Shown piece by piece: positions 22,077 through 34,600 of a stretch of 64,000 nt of DNA. Each line of letters opens with the position of its first letter. Within the stretch, counting starts at the first letter, position 1. Source of the DNA: Cryptomeria japonica. Its lineage: Eukaryota > Streptophyta > Pinopsida > Cupressales > Cupressaceae. Location of the stretch: NCBI RefSeq assembly GCF_030272615.1, contig NC_081405.1, forward strand, positions 161,576,194 to 161,640,193. The letters are read 5' to 3'. The notes beneath the pieces were generated by a model. It was not told the origin of the DNA, made no database searches, and worked only from the letters and a program-made list of their open reading frames with translations. Made by a program: the position numbers and the translations under genes.

Positions 22077-23366
22077 TGTAGACACCTAAAAATGGTCAAC
22101 GCTTGCGAGGTCATACTTTAACATTTATGCATTGCCTCATTTTAGGTTTTTGCGTCGCATTAACATTTCTCCTATGTCACGCACTTGGTTTTTATCATTT
22201 GCGAGCATCGAGTCATTCTTCTATCATCTCGCCTTCGAATTTGGTCTTGTCGACAACAACCTTCAGTCATGATTTTGGTCGATCTTTGTCCTTGTCAATC
22301 TTGTTATATTGCGATCAATTCGTCATCGATCGTTATCTGTCTCAATTGTGTCAATTTGGATCAATTTGTCATTGTTCCTCGTCAATTGGCGCATTTTCTC
22401 AATCAAATTGTTTATCACATTGGTCATTTATCAATCCAAAATCATGATCGACATTAATTATCTTCAATCAGGACCTAATTATCATCCTCGCACTTCTAAT
22501 TCGTCTTCTAGGGTTTTATGATTTATTCATTTAACCTAATTTGCCATTTCTTCCTTTAGGATTACTAAATTATTTATTAATCCTAAGTTTTCTCATTACA
22601 ATTAAATATTCATTTAATTGGCTAATTATTCCTCTTTGTGAGTGAATTAATTAATAAATGAAAAATTATTGATTAATTCACTAATTCTCTAATTTCCTAT
22701 TTTCTTAATTTCTAATTCAATTTTCTCCTATTTCTTTCCTAAATCTATGACAATGACATAGAAATTTGTCATAGAAATATGTCATAAATTGTCATAAAAT
22801 TCTTGACATAGAAATGTGTCATAGAATTTGTCATAAAATGTCATAAAATGTCATAAATTCTTGACATAGAAATTTGTCATGAATTGTCATAAGCCTTGCA
22901 TAGCAATTTGTCATAGATATGCTATTATTGATTTGAATTTCCATTCGAATCTCATCATGCTAATCTTGTCTTTTTCTCCAATTTCTCTATAAATTGGATG
23001 ATTTTCTTCAATCAAATCCCTTAACCCTTCGAATCCTTAATCCCGAATTTCTATCAAACTACCAAACTTTCGTTTCTAGTACTCTTGAACTTTTCATCAA
23101 ATCTTGCTTTCAATTGTATGTGCACTTGTAGGTGAGATCCACAAACCCATTGAAGAGGAAAGAACAACAATGGAGCCGCATGGAAGGAGTATTCAATTCT
23201 ACATCTGGTTTGCATAATTTTCATTTTGAATGCTTTGTTTCCATATCTCTATTGAGTGTGCTTAGAATTAGGTTCATTTCAATGAGTGTTCTTTTGATTG
23301 AGTTATTCATGTCTGGTGTTTTGTTTTGATCTACTTGTTTTGATGATTCCTAATTTCTACACTACA
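22077..23366 (+). repeat. right (3') LTR, 1290 bp
   Basis: Same length and ends as 12798-14087. Differences seen include T/C in the ACGCATTG word, C/T in GCCTTCGAAT, T/G in TTAATCC, A/G in ATGACAATG, two in ACTACCAAAC, and A/G in CTACACTACA. Confidence 0.97.
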
Positions 23367-23371
23367 CTACC
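23367..23371. other. target site duplication CTACC, right copy
   Basis: Identical to 12793-12797; the outer LTR resumes here. Confidence 0.95.
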
Positions 23372-23840
23372 CATGACACATGTCATTCATCTCTTAATTC
23401 CTACACTATCTACCCTCTCATTATTTTTTTATTTTCTCTACCTACCCTCTAATCCTAGCCGACCATTTATCTTTTACACCTCTCAATCTTATCCCTACAT
23501 TTCTTGTAGTGTCTTCTATATAAGGAGATGCTTCCATCATTATCAACCCTAATCATTCTATTCAACTACTAATCATTCTAATCAAGCCTTCAAGCAATCA
23601 CCCCAACTAATCAACACTTCAAACTTTCATATGTGATCAAGCCTACTTGCAACCATATTTCTGTTCTTTGTTGAGCTCTTATGCATGCATAAAATCTGAG
23701 AAAAAATATATCAAGCAAGATCAATGGAGATCCAAACCCTATTGGACATGTGATGGTATAATCTTTGTGATTTTATTTGATGTGCATTGTCTTAGGTAAT
23801 ATTCATATGTTATGGTGGATCTTTGTTATTGTTAGGCTAG
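23367..23840 (+). repeat. 3' LTR of outer element, resumed
   Basis: This is the continuation of the LTR begun at 12625. It contains a TATA box in TCTATATAAGGAG at about 23517-23523, the expected promoter of the outer LTR. The 3' end is not fixed, since no second LTR is present; about 23840 is an estimate. Confidence 0.6.
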
Positions 23841-23944
23841 GGTTTTGTGGTTGAATCTATTTAGTTTTTCAGTATTGTTGTTTCCATTTACAAACTCGAT
23901 CATAAGAACTTTCCAATTTGCAATCACTGAAATAATATAGAGGA

Positions 23945-24010
23945 ATATGTTGACATCAATGACAACAACATATCCTAGCAGTAGCAATAATACAACAATA
24001 TCCAACAAAT
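23945..24010 (-). repeat. copia LTR start fragment, inverted
   Basis: The minus strand reads TGTTGGATATTGTTG followed by CTAGGATATGTTGTT and CATTGATGTCAA, matching the LTR start at 63897. It abuts the RNase H remnant directly. Confidence 0.7.
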
Positions 24011-24013
24011 TCA

Positions 24014-24238
24014 AGTACTATGAAAATTTCTAAGAATCCAGTGTTGCATTCAAAGACTAAACATATATCAATCAAGTTTCATTTCTTGAGAGTGAAGGTG
24101 AATGAGAAGGAAGACAAATTGGAGTATATATCTACAAAGGAACAAATTGCAAACATCTTTATGAAGCCTTTTCCTAAAGATACTTTTGAGTATCTTAAAG
24201 AAAAGGTAGGGGTAATTTCCCCTACTAATGAGAACTAA
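24014..24238 (+). pseudogene. copia RNase H C-terminus
   Basis: A 70-codon piece ending the copia polyprotein: ISKNPVLHSKTKHISIKFHF, then EYISTKEQIANIFMKPFP and a natural stop after SPTNEN. HSKTKHI and the (A)DIFTKP-like motif are diagnostic of copia RNase H ends; here the second reads ANIFMKP. Everything upstream (Gag to RT) is missing, cut at 24010 by the inverted LTR fragment. About 320 bases of 3' untranslated DNA lead to the polypurine tract and LTR at 24574. Confidence 0.85.
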
Positions 24239-24560
24239 GATGCATTGAGTTGCATCAGTCTGGTTGATTTCACGGTCATATCTTGTGATCAAGGTTGATG
24301 AGGTGGCTACTACTTAGGGGAAGTAGTCAGTATTGTGGTTCATATGTTCATATTTTTTAGTTTTGATGTTCAGTTGTGGAGAGAGAGAGTTTGGCCAAGG
24401 GAGAGAGATTTGGACACTATATATCTTTAGCATTAATGTCAAAGAAGAGATAGATCTATTTGAAAACCCTGTGTTGAGCTGTGTACATGATCTAAGGGTG
24501 AGATGACTAATTTCTTTCTTTGTATTGATTATTTTTCACATCGTCTATTCACATCAATGC

Positions 24561-24573
24561 CAAAGGGGGATTT
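24561..24573 (+). other. copia polypurine tract
   Basis: CAAAGGGGGATTTT ends at the LTR start TGTTGGATATTG; the same text precedes LTRs of this family. Confidence 0.8.
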
Positions 24574-25668
24574 TGTTGGATATTGTTGTAATTGATGTCA
24601 TATTTCTCTGTGCTCCAGTGTTACAGTTAGATTAAGTGAGTTGGTTTGGTTAGTGTGTTGCAAATGAGTTGTTGTACATTAAAGGGTTTTGAGATAAGTA
24701 TCTCTAGTTGATTCAGCTATAGTTTCAATGCTCTGCATGGTGATTTGATTGAGTTATGAGATCTGGTATTACAATTTATTTTAAGTTGTTCAGTGTTTAT
24801 CAGTGTTCTATATTTTGCTCCACGTTTCAATATCTTAGTTTGTAGATTCAACAGAGTGTTTGGGACATTCTAGTGTGTCCTCAATTCAGATGGTTCAAGA
24901 TTTTGAGGTTCGCAAGTGAATCTTTCACCTTGACAGTCAATTCAATTAGTGTTCTTGAAGTTTGGCATAATGATGATGAAGATTCTAGTAAGTGGTGTTG
25001 TTATGGTTGTGGTAATTATCAATTCTTGTGAATGTTTCTAAATCATGTCCTATCTGTGTTGATGGTTTGCATTGATCGTTGTGCACATTATTGATGATTT
25101 TCCTTGGTCCGGTGGTGTTCTTCATGTTCTTGGCTGACATGTTGATTGTAGTATGTTGTAGATATTCAAGGCATAATTCTTGGAGGTGTTTCATGATCGA
25201 GGTAATGATTTAGCTCCATGATATATCTTAGCCGACATTGTTTTTGTCTACATGTAGTATTGTAGAGTGTATGGTTATTTGTGATGTGTGTTGAGCTGAC
25301 CTTGAAATATAGGTTGATGATATATATAAATAAATGTAATATCATGTTGCAGATGTATTAGTGGATGTGTTTGTGTGTGTGAATAATTTATTGATATTTT
25401 GGAAGTAGTGAAGTAGTATGAAGAAGTGAGAAGAAGTGCAAAGGAGTAGAATATGTGTTATGTGCTTAACCGGAATTGTAACCAGGCATGAGGAGGTGCT
25501 ATTCTATTAGTTCTTGATCTTCCAGATGTAATCCAAATGTTTTTGTAAGAAAGTGAGTCTTCCTTAGGGTTGTAGCCCTTGTTGTTATTATTTTTGAGCA
25601 GTGAGCTCTAGGGAGTGTGCCTAAATGCATGTGAATTCCCCATTGTAATATCTCATATACTTCTTACA
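24574..25668 (+). repeat. copia LTR, 1095 bp
   Basis: It starts TGTTGGATATTG and ends TTCTTACA. A TATATATAAATA box lies at about 25321-25332. The last 150 bp match the LTR at 7841-8515 (opposite strand). It has a polypurine tract on its left and a primer site on its right, so it looks like the shared LTR of a tandem pair. Confidence 0.8.
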
Positions 25669-25670
25669 AG

Positions 25671-25682
25671 TGGTATTAGAGA
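25671..25682 (+). other. primer binding site, tRNA-iMet type
   Basis: TGGTATTAGAG, one change from the usual TGGTATCAGAG, two bases after the LTR end. Confidence 0.7.
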
Positions 25683-25689
25683 TTGGTCA

Positions 25690-28600
25690 CAGGTTCAAAC
25701 CCCTCGCTTGCACTGGGGAGGATTGTTGCAAGGTATTTGCCCTTGGTCTCCTTATGTTGTGTAGTGCAACTCTCGAGTTTGTGACTTGGCTTAACCACCT
25801 CCTATGGATTCTATAAGTCTAATGGTTGTATTGAGAATTAACAGGTCAATCTTTTGGTGCAATGGAAACCACACTTGTAACAAATAACACACCTTCTCTA
25901 AATCTCTTGGATTATTTTCTCAAACTAACAAATCAAAACTGATACCTCAACTAAAAACTTCAAGAGTACTCCATGGTAGCAAGCTATCAACGTCTCCATA
26001 TGATATGAAGATAAGCATTTTTTTTCAATATAAATAAGGATAGAAATGAAATCACACTACATACTAAAAATAGAATTGAGTGCCTCATGACACAAAACAT
26101 CACTATACAAGACCATTCATCATAAAGTAACAAATATATATAACTACCAATGCTCTTACAAAACAATGATGCCAAGCTACATATGGCATAACAATAACTA
26201 TTTCATATATGAAGATCACCCATGGATCTTGCAAAGACAAAGTACTCAAATTGAAACACCAACACCTCCCAAAGAATAAATTAGAACCACAATCTTGAAT
26301 CAAAGAAGATAAAGCAACACCTACAATCTAGGAATCAATGTTAAGGTACCTAATGAAACTTGTATTATTAACTCATATAGACCCCATGCTAGTAACAAAA
26401 TATTAAAGTATAAAAAAATAATAACTTACATGTACATATCAAGATAAAAATTTAAATGGCCTTTGGTTTGTTCATGAATTTGAAGGGATCTAAATTAGTC
26501 TACTAAATATCAAGTCTTGTTGAGTGCAAGCTCCACTAATACCATAACAAATGAAGTTAAGCTTATGATGTAAACACCTTTAATAGAATAAATACCCATT
26601 AATCCTTGATTCTTGTAAAAATTATATCAACTTAAACTTATACCCTCAATATTATTTGTTCATTTTCTCTTTTCCACAAGCCAATCATTTTTCAGAATTT
26701 TACAAATTTCAATGCAGTTCTATAGTTTTCATATTTATGTCTATTTAAATAATTGAAATAAAATTATTTTTTGTTCTCCTATTGGCTAATAAGAGTAACA
26801 GTAGGCAAAAAAATAATTTTTTTTAATTTTTTAATAAAAAACATTTGATAAACTTTTCAAACTTTAGACATTATAATGTATTGTTTTAATTGTAGTACTA
26901 CTTTTATAAGAGGGCAGTTGGCAAATTCTATCCAAAATATATGAGGAAATTACAAAGCTCCAATGGGATGTTAGCATTTGTCCTACCCAAATCTGTAAAA
27001 ATCTTTCCCCATTCAATTGGGTATTGAATGGGCACTGCAGATTTCTTTTCTTATTTTTCAGCTTTGTGTACTGCGGACTTCACTTATCTTTCAACTTTCC
27101 CGCTCAACAGAACACTGGGAATCCTTCAAGTCCATCTTGATCAAGCAAATTACAATGGCAGAGATGCTTAATCTGAAAAATGAGGATCTTCGAATTAGAT
27201 TGTATCACTAAAATTGTAACACACTTCTCGAGGTAAGCATTAAAGAAAACTCATTATGATCTTTAGTGACTCCATTAGCATTTCAAAATTCCTTGAACCA
27301 ATTGAATTTAATAGTAGCAGTAAAAAGAACACTACTTATAACACATATTATTTATTGTAAAATAAACTTAAAACCAAATAAAAAATAACATACACGAATC
27401 ATGAAGTTGGGAAGCCAGAATCACAAAAAAGCTATGAATTAATTATGAATTGACTGGTTACAAACTAATAGAAAAGACATAGTTAGTAATCTCAAAATAA
27501 GTTGATAATAATAATCTAAACAACATTTTTTCTGGGACCAAAAATTTCTGAGTGAACTGTAACAAGTTGACTGCATTCTATAAGCTTGGGGATTTTAGGC
27601 CAACATAAAAAATATGGTGCCACATTTATAGCTCATTCAAATTAAAAGGTGAAAGATAGTTTAAAGTTTTATGAAAATAATCTTTTGACTTGTATATTAT
27701 ATAACTAGCTTTGCACACTGTTGTGTTGTGAAACATGTGATATTGAATTGAAATGATTTTTAGATTATGAATGTCTACTTAAAGGTTGTTCCCAAAATAG
27801 TACTACACATACAATCTCATAGGAGTCAACTGGTCCAAATTTGCCTGCATTGGAGTCCCATGAAACATTAGAAACATGAAAACATCAATAGTTCAAATCT
27901 TGAGGTTAAAATTCTAAACACCTTTCCTTTTTTGGGATAGACCAGCCTCATTAGGTAAGGCCTCAAAGTTTGCGGTAACTGCTCACTACCACATTTGTTA
28001 GGAAATATATTTTTGAATGTTTTCTCCCATGTACTACATTTTACCCAGGAAGTTTCCTACAAGTCATCTAGGATACTGTCTTCAAAAATTGTAACAGAGA
28101 GCTGGAAGTTTTTTTCCTAGGATCGTCCTACTGTAATGTTCTCCATCACCAACTAAGGAAGTAATGGCGGAACACATCCATGAGCCCATGAACTCATTAT
28201 GAAGCCAAACCTCATTGGCAAATTTGATTTCCTAAATAGACTGCTAGAGTTCTTTTCAACACGTGGAGCAACAAATAGACCTTTATAACATGACTATTCA
28301 TGTGTATTGGCAAATTTGATTTCCCAAATAGACTGCTAGAAGTTATAAAATGTATGAAAGTAGAAAGCAAAATACAAAATATAAAGTTAGTCGCATTTCC
28401 CTATCCCTATATTCAATCATTCATTTCCAAAAACATTAAAAAATATGTATAGTTTGATTATTTATAAATATGCGAAGAAATATCTATAGAATATTGTTTG
28501 GTATTTGAAAGGAATGGAATAATCCTTATTCTCTTTTTGGAATTAATCTTCTGAAATGGAATATCTTTGAAATGCACTTAACAAGATATTTTTAAAAAAC

Positions 28601-29890
28601 TTTGGCTAATTCAAAGAATAAATTATTATCTCAAATACTAGTTCAAATTTTCTCAAATATATTGCATTCAGAGAAGGAGAGTTTGTCATGGTTAATATTT
28701 ATTTAGTGTTTTAATATTTCTAAAAAATTGTAAACCAAATTAAAAATTGAAGATTAAACATTATTAGTTTGTTTATAGCTTTAATTATGTAGTATTTTAA
28801 TTAACTGTAATACACATCAACGATATTTTTATAGCTTTTATTAAATTTAAATTTTTATTTATATAATTTTAATAATAGATTCTAAAAATTTCATATGCAA
28901 TTCAATTAATTAAACAATGAAATGTTACATTAAAGTATGACTTTCTCAACTTTTCTAGACACCCCAAACACAATCACTTTTCCTTTTGAATGATCATGGA
29001 GGAATTGTTATTAAATATTTTTCTTTATTTATTTTTTGTTCAAATTTATACTATTGATTCTTATTGTGCATACTTCAAATACAATTTTTCACTTCATGAC
29101 AACAAGAAATAAACAAAATACAAATAATTACAAATATTTCACTATCTTATACTCTTCCTCTTGGAATAATTATTATTTTGCAGCAATATTTGAGTTCAAC
29201 AAATTAGATTCATGGTCAAACATTTATAGATATTTCAAATGCTTCCACACACAACATTTATTTCCTTTGCTCTTTGCCTTATAGTTTATGCTCACAATAA
29301 AAATATTTATATACCTTCCTCTATTACATGACACTTTGTAGAGGCATTTTAAATTCATAAATCATGTACAAAGTCAATATTTTTTATTGCTTTTTTATTC
29401 TCATTATTGATTCTAACACAACTTCCAAAACAATTATTCGAAATGCTATTGCTTCCAAACCTTGACACTAATCTATAACATCTCGATAGGAACTTGATGC
29501 ATTGCATCTCTTATTAAATTACAAAAACAATCTAATTTCAACATTAAAACCTTCCAGTAAAAACACAAAGCCAATATTAAAATACTGAACATTAAAATCA
29601 TACATATTATTTTTACGATAATCAACTAAACAGTAAAAACAAAACTCAATCAGATGAAAAGGATATTGTAGGGAAGTAGTCAAACTAGGTATATAATAAC
29701 TTTCGACTACTTCCACACCTCCTTCAAATGTGCAAATGTGCAAGGCTTAGAGAAATTGCGAATTCACATTTTTGTTTACTCGGCAACGATTGAAGTCGAC
29801 TTAAGACTCCTTCCACGCTTATTTGGTAACCCATTTGCGTCGGCAGATTCTCGCGTAGACATATTCTTCCCTACGTCTTTACCCACATAC
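25690..29890. other. AT-rich spacer, no supported gene
   Basis: The first 170 bases are probably copia leader. The rest is AT-rich. 27040-27230 is slightly richer in GC and has an acceptor-like TTTTTCAG and a donor-like GAG/GTAAGC, with a short open frame (TMAEMLNLKNEDLRIRL); it could be an isolated exon but I cannot assign it. A 37-bp segment is directly repeated at 28214 and 28306. Confidence 0.4.
28214..28343. repeat. direct repeat of 37 bp, 92 bp apart
   Basis: ATTGGCAAATTTGATTTC, then C/T, then CAAATAGACTGCTAGA-like text occurs at 28214-28250 and 28306-28343 with two or three differences. Confidence 0.85.
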
Positions 29891-29897
29891 AAATCAT

Positions 29898-29904
29898 TAT
29901 ATAT
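29898..29904 (+). promoter_or_regulatory. TATA box before DUF761-like locus
   Basis: TATATATATT about 110 bp upstream of the first ATG (30009), in a stretch otherwise without long TA runs. Confidence 0.4.
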
Positions 29905-29941
29905 ATTCTTTTGGAACAAGTCTCTAAACAAACAGAACTGA

Positions 29942-30223
29942 GTTTCTGGATTTACTCTTCCCTGGCTTTCTCAATTTTGCTGTAATCAACACATTTCGTT
30001 CCTCAATTATGTCTTCAGCCGATCAAGCATTTGGCCAGCAACTAAACTCCATCAAAATGGCACTCATAAACTTCCTTTGAAGACTACTCAGAAAAGAAGC
30101 TCTGAATACGAAGATGTTGATAGATCAGCACAGGATTTCATAGCCAAATTCCGGCAGAATTTAGAGATGGAAAGACTTCGATCTCTGGAGCGCTACAGAG
30201 AAATGCTTCAAAGAGGAACTTGA
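29942..30223 (+). pseudogene. small DUF761-type protein, frame-disrupted
   Basis: The open frame 29942-30223 (93 codons, no ATG) ends with a clear DUF761-like tail: EDVDRSAQDFIAKFRQNLEMERLRSL (shown in part), then RYREMLQRGT and stop. DUF761 proteins are small plant proteins of poorly known function, with this motif at the extreme C-terminus. The likely start ATG at 30009 is in another frame and stops at 30080 after 23 codons. Either a one-base frameshift near 30060-30080 broke the gene, or the C-terminus is an exon joined to an unseen upstream exon (a CTTCAG acceptor-like site ends near 30018). The TATA box and 5' leader look intact. I favour a recent pseudogene. Confidence 0.55.
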
Positions 30224-32640
30224 GGACCGCACCATTCTGCAATACTAATATGTTATTCGATATACTTTCTACAAAACAACGTAAATAAATGATTCTCTAA
30301 TTGTTTCAATGTGCAAGATTCACTGCTTTATTCAGATTTTTGCGTAACACTAAGATATTAGTAAACCCAAATGAAATATGATACTGTACATATATTTATC
30401 ATGACAAAGAGAGTAATATTTTATAATATAAACTTTCTCTAATTTCTTTACCATACTCATTAATAAATTGCAATCATTTCGTCAGCGGTCAAGCTAATCT
30501 TAGCAAAGTATTCATGGATTATATTTAAAAAGACCTTAGTCAAAACAAATCTCTGTATGGAAAAGTCCTATAATTTGTGGAAGAGAGGACGTTAGAAAAC
30601 CAGTGGATTTTCATTGCTGCAATATCAGATTCCTGAAATGGAATCACAATTTTCCGTGTTAACGGGCTTATCCAAAACATGTGTAAGAGATATTTTTTTT
30701 TGTCAGTGGCTAATCACCACATAAAATGGTACTATAGAATGACTTTCAGATATGTAAACTACAGTGGATTTTTTTATTTTTTTGTGTTTTTACATCAATG
30801 GAGATGCAAATCATAAAAAATTATCCACTGAAAATCTTGCTGAATTCTATTGTGTTTTGCCGATTTAGAAATTATATAGAGTGCTGTTTTCTGTAGAAAT
30901 TAGCTGCGTCCATTCTTCTCTGTTTATTTTAGCTATGGGGTTTTCTTAGTGCTAAAGGACAAAAAGTTCTTGGTCACAACACTATATTTCTCATTTTGCA
31001 TGACCCTTCACTCAACCTAGAACCAAAAATGTCATTAGAAGAGCACCAGTTACTGCCCATGTTTCAATTACAGTTCACTTCTTGCTCATCTAACTTTCAA
31101 ACAAAAAAAACATAATGATAACTACAAATCTATTAAAAAATTAGACATGTACTAATAACCGCACACTTGTACCACAGTAGTTAGAAGTTATAGACATTAA
31201 TTGAAGGAGTTATGCAATGTTATTGGTATGTATTGCACATGACTACGGGGGCATTTGTTCAAAAGTAATGGCAACTTTTTAGGTGGTTGTACTACACAAG
31301 TATTGGGGCAACTTTAAGTAGGTATTGAGCAACATTTTGAAATGATGACTTTTGACCCTTTCATGCATAATGGATCCCACAACATGTATCATTACTACCA
31401 AAAAGTGAGAACAGTAGCTATAAGTTACAAGGCTTATACAAACAATAAAAAAAAAGAATTGTCAAAATCTGATGTACCATTTAGAATTATATGGGTGCAC
31501 GAAGTTAGCTATAAGAACTACTAGTACGTTTCCCTAGATATAGATAGAGTAAGAGGGATTTTTTTCCTTTTCATAATAATCCCATAAAATGCATATAAAA
31601 GTATAATTTAATTAGTTTCAATAATTTAAGTTTGAGATAGTAATTGAATGTAAGGAATATAAATAGAAAATGATTTAATTTGATAATTGAAGAATGCAAT
31701 TAATTTGACATGGATTTGAATTTGAGGTCTTTCGAGATTAATAATAATGTATGGAAGTTTTCTAACTACTTCAAAATTAGAACATTATATTGATATTATG
31801 CAAAGATGAAACTAGGGATCATGGACTTATTTGGGACGACAAAATATTTCTATACCTATGAACTTGTTTTATATAATCTATGTTCCCTAAACATGTAAAA
31901 CACTTGGAATATTTTAAATACATTTGAAAAATTTAGAGTTCACAAAACTTATCATTTAATTACCCAAGAATCCAAAAAATGAAATTGGTGCCATGGGTGC
32001 AAATAGTGTCTAGGAATAAAAAAAATTTGGTAGGCAGATATCATTAATTGCACTTATTCTTGTTATTTGGTTTTGACATGCTCAAAAAATTGATTTTTAT
32101 GACTTCTTTTGTACTGGTTTTAAAAAATTAATTTCAATGCAAAATATTATTTGATCACCATGAAAATAGATATGTGGTCCCTCTGCAATAACCCTCTCAA
32201 TTTTTGTGAACTTCACATCATTTTACTATGCCAATAACAAATGAGTTATTATAGAAAACATATTTTTAGAGTAGTGTAAATGTTCCAAAAAATATATTTT
32301 GTGTTATGTGTGTCATGGGACCAAATCAACTACACCAACACATTGGGGTAGGTAGGTGAATTCTATAAGAGGTAGTAATTTTTTAGTGGCTATCTCACCA
32401 ATTGGCTAATATTTGAAATAGAGGATTCAAAATGTGGCTAATAGTACAAGCTATAATGAGACCTATATCACCACATTTTTTCAAAATTTTATGTCCTATT
32501 TAAATTGCAATAATATTTATTTTATTAAACTTTGAAACCTTTTTTTTCCGATAATTTTTTATACGTAATTAGATCAAATTCACCTAAATTGTATAATTTC
32601 GAGTAAAAAATAAAGTTAATTTTCCAATATGTATACAACA
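30224..32640. other. AT-rich spacer, no gene seen
   Basis: No long open frames with coding character, no LTR ends and no repeats above background. Confidence 0.5.
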
Positions 32641-32679
32641 AGACATTTGCGGCATTCTGAATTTTAATCTAGGAAACCT

Positions 32680-34600
32680 TCCTTGGAAGTATCTAGACTT
32701 TCCCTTGGCTAAGGACTCTGGGTCATCTAATCTGTGGGATGGAGTAGTAGAAAAGATTAAAAGTAGGGTTGCCACCTAGAAGGGTAAGTGGCTATCCTCT
32801 GTAGGAAGAGCTACTTTGGTTAAATTAGTTCTGGATGCTATGCCTATCTACTAGCTTTCATGTTTCAACCTGCCCCAGTCCAAAAAGAAAATACTAAACA
32901 GACATCTAAGATCTTTCTTTTGGCAAGGGGTGGAAGAGAAGAAACGGATCTCCCTAATGGCTTGGGACAAGATTTGTAGGCCTAAGGCGGAAGGGGGTAT
33001 TGGGATTAAGGACATTAAGGTCCAGAGCAGGGCATTAGGGGTCAAATTAGTATGGAGAATATTCAGATCTCCTCATCTTAAGTGGGCCCAAATTATCTAT
33101 CATAAATATCTCTGTGGTAGGGATCATATGAGCATCTTCAGGGACTCCTCCCCTCCAAGAGGCTCACATATATGGAACTTTATGCTGGATTGTAGGAAAA
33201 TCATCTTAGACAAATTATCATGGAATCTGGGAAAGGGGGATAAAGCCCTCTTCTACTCAGACTCTTGGGGAGGTTTTCTAGCCCTTCAGCAAATAGTTAA
33301 CTTAGAATAGTCAAGGGTAGTGCTTGAATCTATGTGGGGTAGGTATGTCAAGGACTACATCATGCCTTCTGAGGGGGACTTAGATAAGGGTTGGTCTGGG
33401 AGATCCCTTGATCAGGTAGACATCCCTGCCAGGGAGAAATTGTTGCTTCAAGACATCCTTAAGGATAGGATGGTCACCTTCAACTTAGGGTCAGATACTC
33501 TTGACTAGCATGGGTCAAAATTGGGAGAATATACCTCAAAAGATGGTTAAAATGTCCTCTTGAGTCAGCTTCTTTCCTCTTCCACCTCTGTCCCTGCAGT
33601 CTTGTGTTGGGACAAGATGTGTCTACCAAAGGTAGGATTGTTCTCATGGTTAGCTCTCCAGAATAAGATTTTAACAGCAGATAGATTTAGAAAGATGGGC
33701 TATGCAGGCCCTAGTAGATGTCCCTTGTGTGAAGAGGTTGAAGAAGACAAAGACCACATCCTTCTCAATTGCAATTATGCCTCTAAGTGTTGGTTGTGGT
33801 TGTGCAACAAATTAGGGTGGTCCTCTGCCTTTCCCAATACCATCCTTGGGATATTTCAGGCATGGCCAACCCTTTTTAGGAATTCCCTTTTTGGGGGACT
33901 TTGGAACCTAGCCCCCTCTCTAGTTATCTAGGAACTCTGGAAGGAACGCAATAGGAGGCTCTTCAAGTAGCAAAAGATGGAGTGGACCCTTCTGGTGAAT
34001 AAAATATAAGCCTCAATAGTCAAGACTTTAAATAGTAGAACTTCTAAATTTTCTAGTAATCTCTCCGAGATGACCTACTGGGATGAGAAGATGAGGGGGA
34101 GGTGGTTTGGTTTGAGGATCCCTCCCTTTATTGGAATTGGCAACTCTAACAATCATGAGTTGAGAAAGGCCTGCAAGTGAAGAGTCCCTAAAAAGGGTTG
34201 GGTTAAACTAAACTTCAATGGTACTTCCCGCAGGAATCTGGGTCCTGCAGGCATTGGATGTTGTCTGCATGATGAGGGTGGGAGGGAATTGGCCAGGGTA
34301 GAAAAACCCATAGGGTTGGAATCCAACAACAAGGCTGAAATCTTAGCCCTAATTGAAGTTCTCCTTCTTTGTCAAAATAGAGGTATCTGCAAAGTGGCCA
34401 TTGAAGGAGACTCGGCCATTATTATCAATGGCCTTAGGAGAGGTTCTTTGTCTGATTGGAAGCTGAATGCGCTATTATCTGGAGCTCTTGGTCTCCTTAA
34501 AGATTTCAAGAAAATGACCTTCAACCATATATTCAAAGAAGGAAACTCCATAGCAGATGAATTAGCCAATGCTGAAGCTAATGGGAAGTTCATTAGTTAG
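32680..34600 (+). pseudogene. LINE ORF2 C-terminus (RT thumb, zf-RVT, RNase H)
   Basis: One frame runs through 1.9 kb. It starts in the RT thumb region (NLPWKYLDFPLA), continues through WDKICRPKAEGGIGIKD (the typical C-terminal LINE RT motif), then a zinc-binding block CPLCEEVEEDKDHILLNC near 33715-33770, and ends with an RNase H domain (KLNFNGTSRRN, NNKAEILALIEVL, AIEGDSAIIINGL, GNSIADELANAEA). Nine stops interrupt it, at 32777, 32852, 33308, 33506, 33548, 33929, 33968, 34007 and 34178, yet no frameshift. In the RNase H start the usual acidic residue of the NFDG motif is Asn (NFNG). Dead copy. Confidence 0.9.

Larger units (their letters stand above)
12798..23366 (+). mobile_element. complete young Tat-like LTR element without polymerase
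   Basis: A full-length insertion of 10,569 bp: two 1290-bp LTRs, PBS, long leader, one 948-codon frame, A-rich box, tandem repeats, antisense TATA-led unit, polypurine tract, and a perfect 5-bp target duplication. Aligning the LTRs by eye I find about 7 differences and no net indel, about 0.5 percent, so the insertion is recent. No protease, RT, RNase H or integrase is encoded. It must have been mobilised by a partner, probably a relative of the outer Tat-like element, with which it shares the LTR start, polypurine tract and A-rich box. Confidence 0.95.

Noticed and set aside
25671-25720. SINE or tRNA-like B box (GGTTCAAACCC)
   Set aside because: It directly follows an LTR end and primer site; a PBS/leader explains it, and no A box or poly(A) tail was found.
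27017-27211. 64-codon ORF with splice-like borders
   Set aside because: Possible lone exon, but no partner exon or homolog could be named, so it is only mentioned in the spacer entry.
29738-29941. 67-codon ORF before the DUF761 locus
   Set aside because: It overlaps the TATA box and leader, with no recognised motif.
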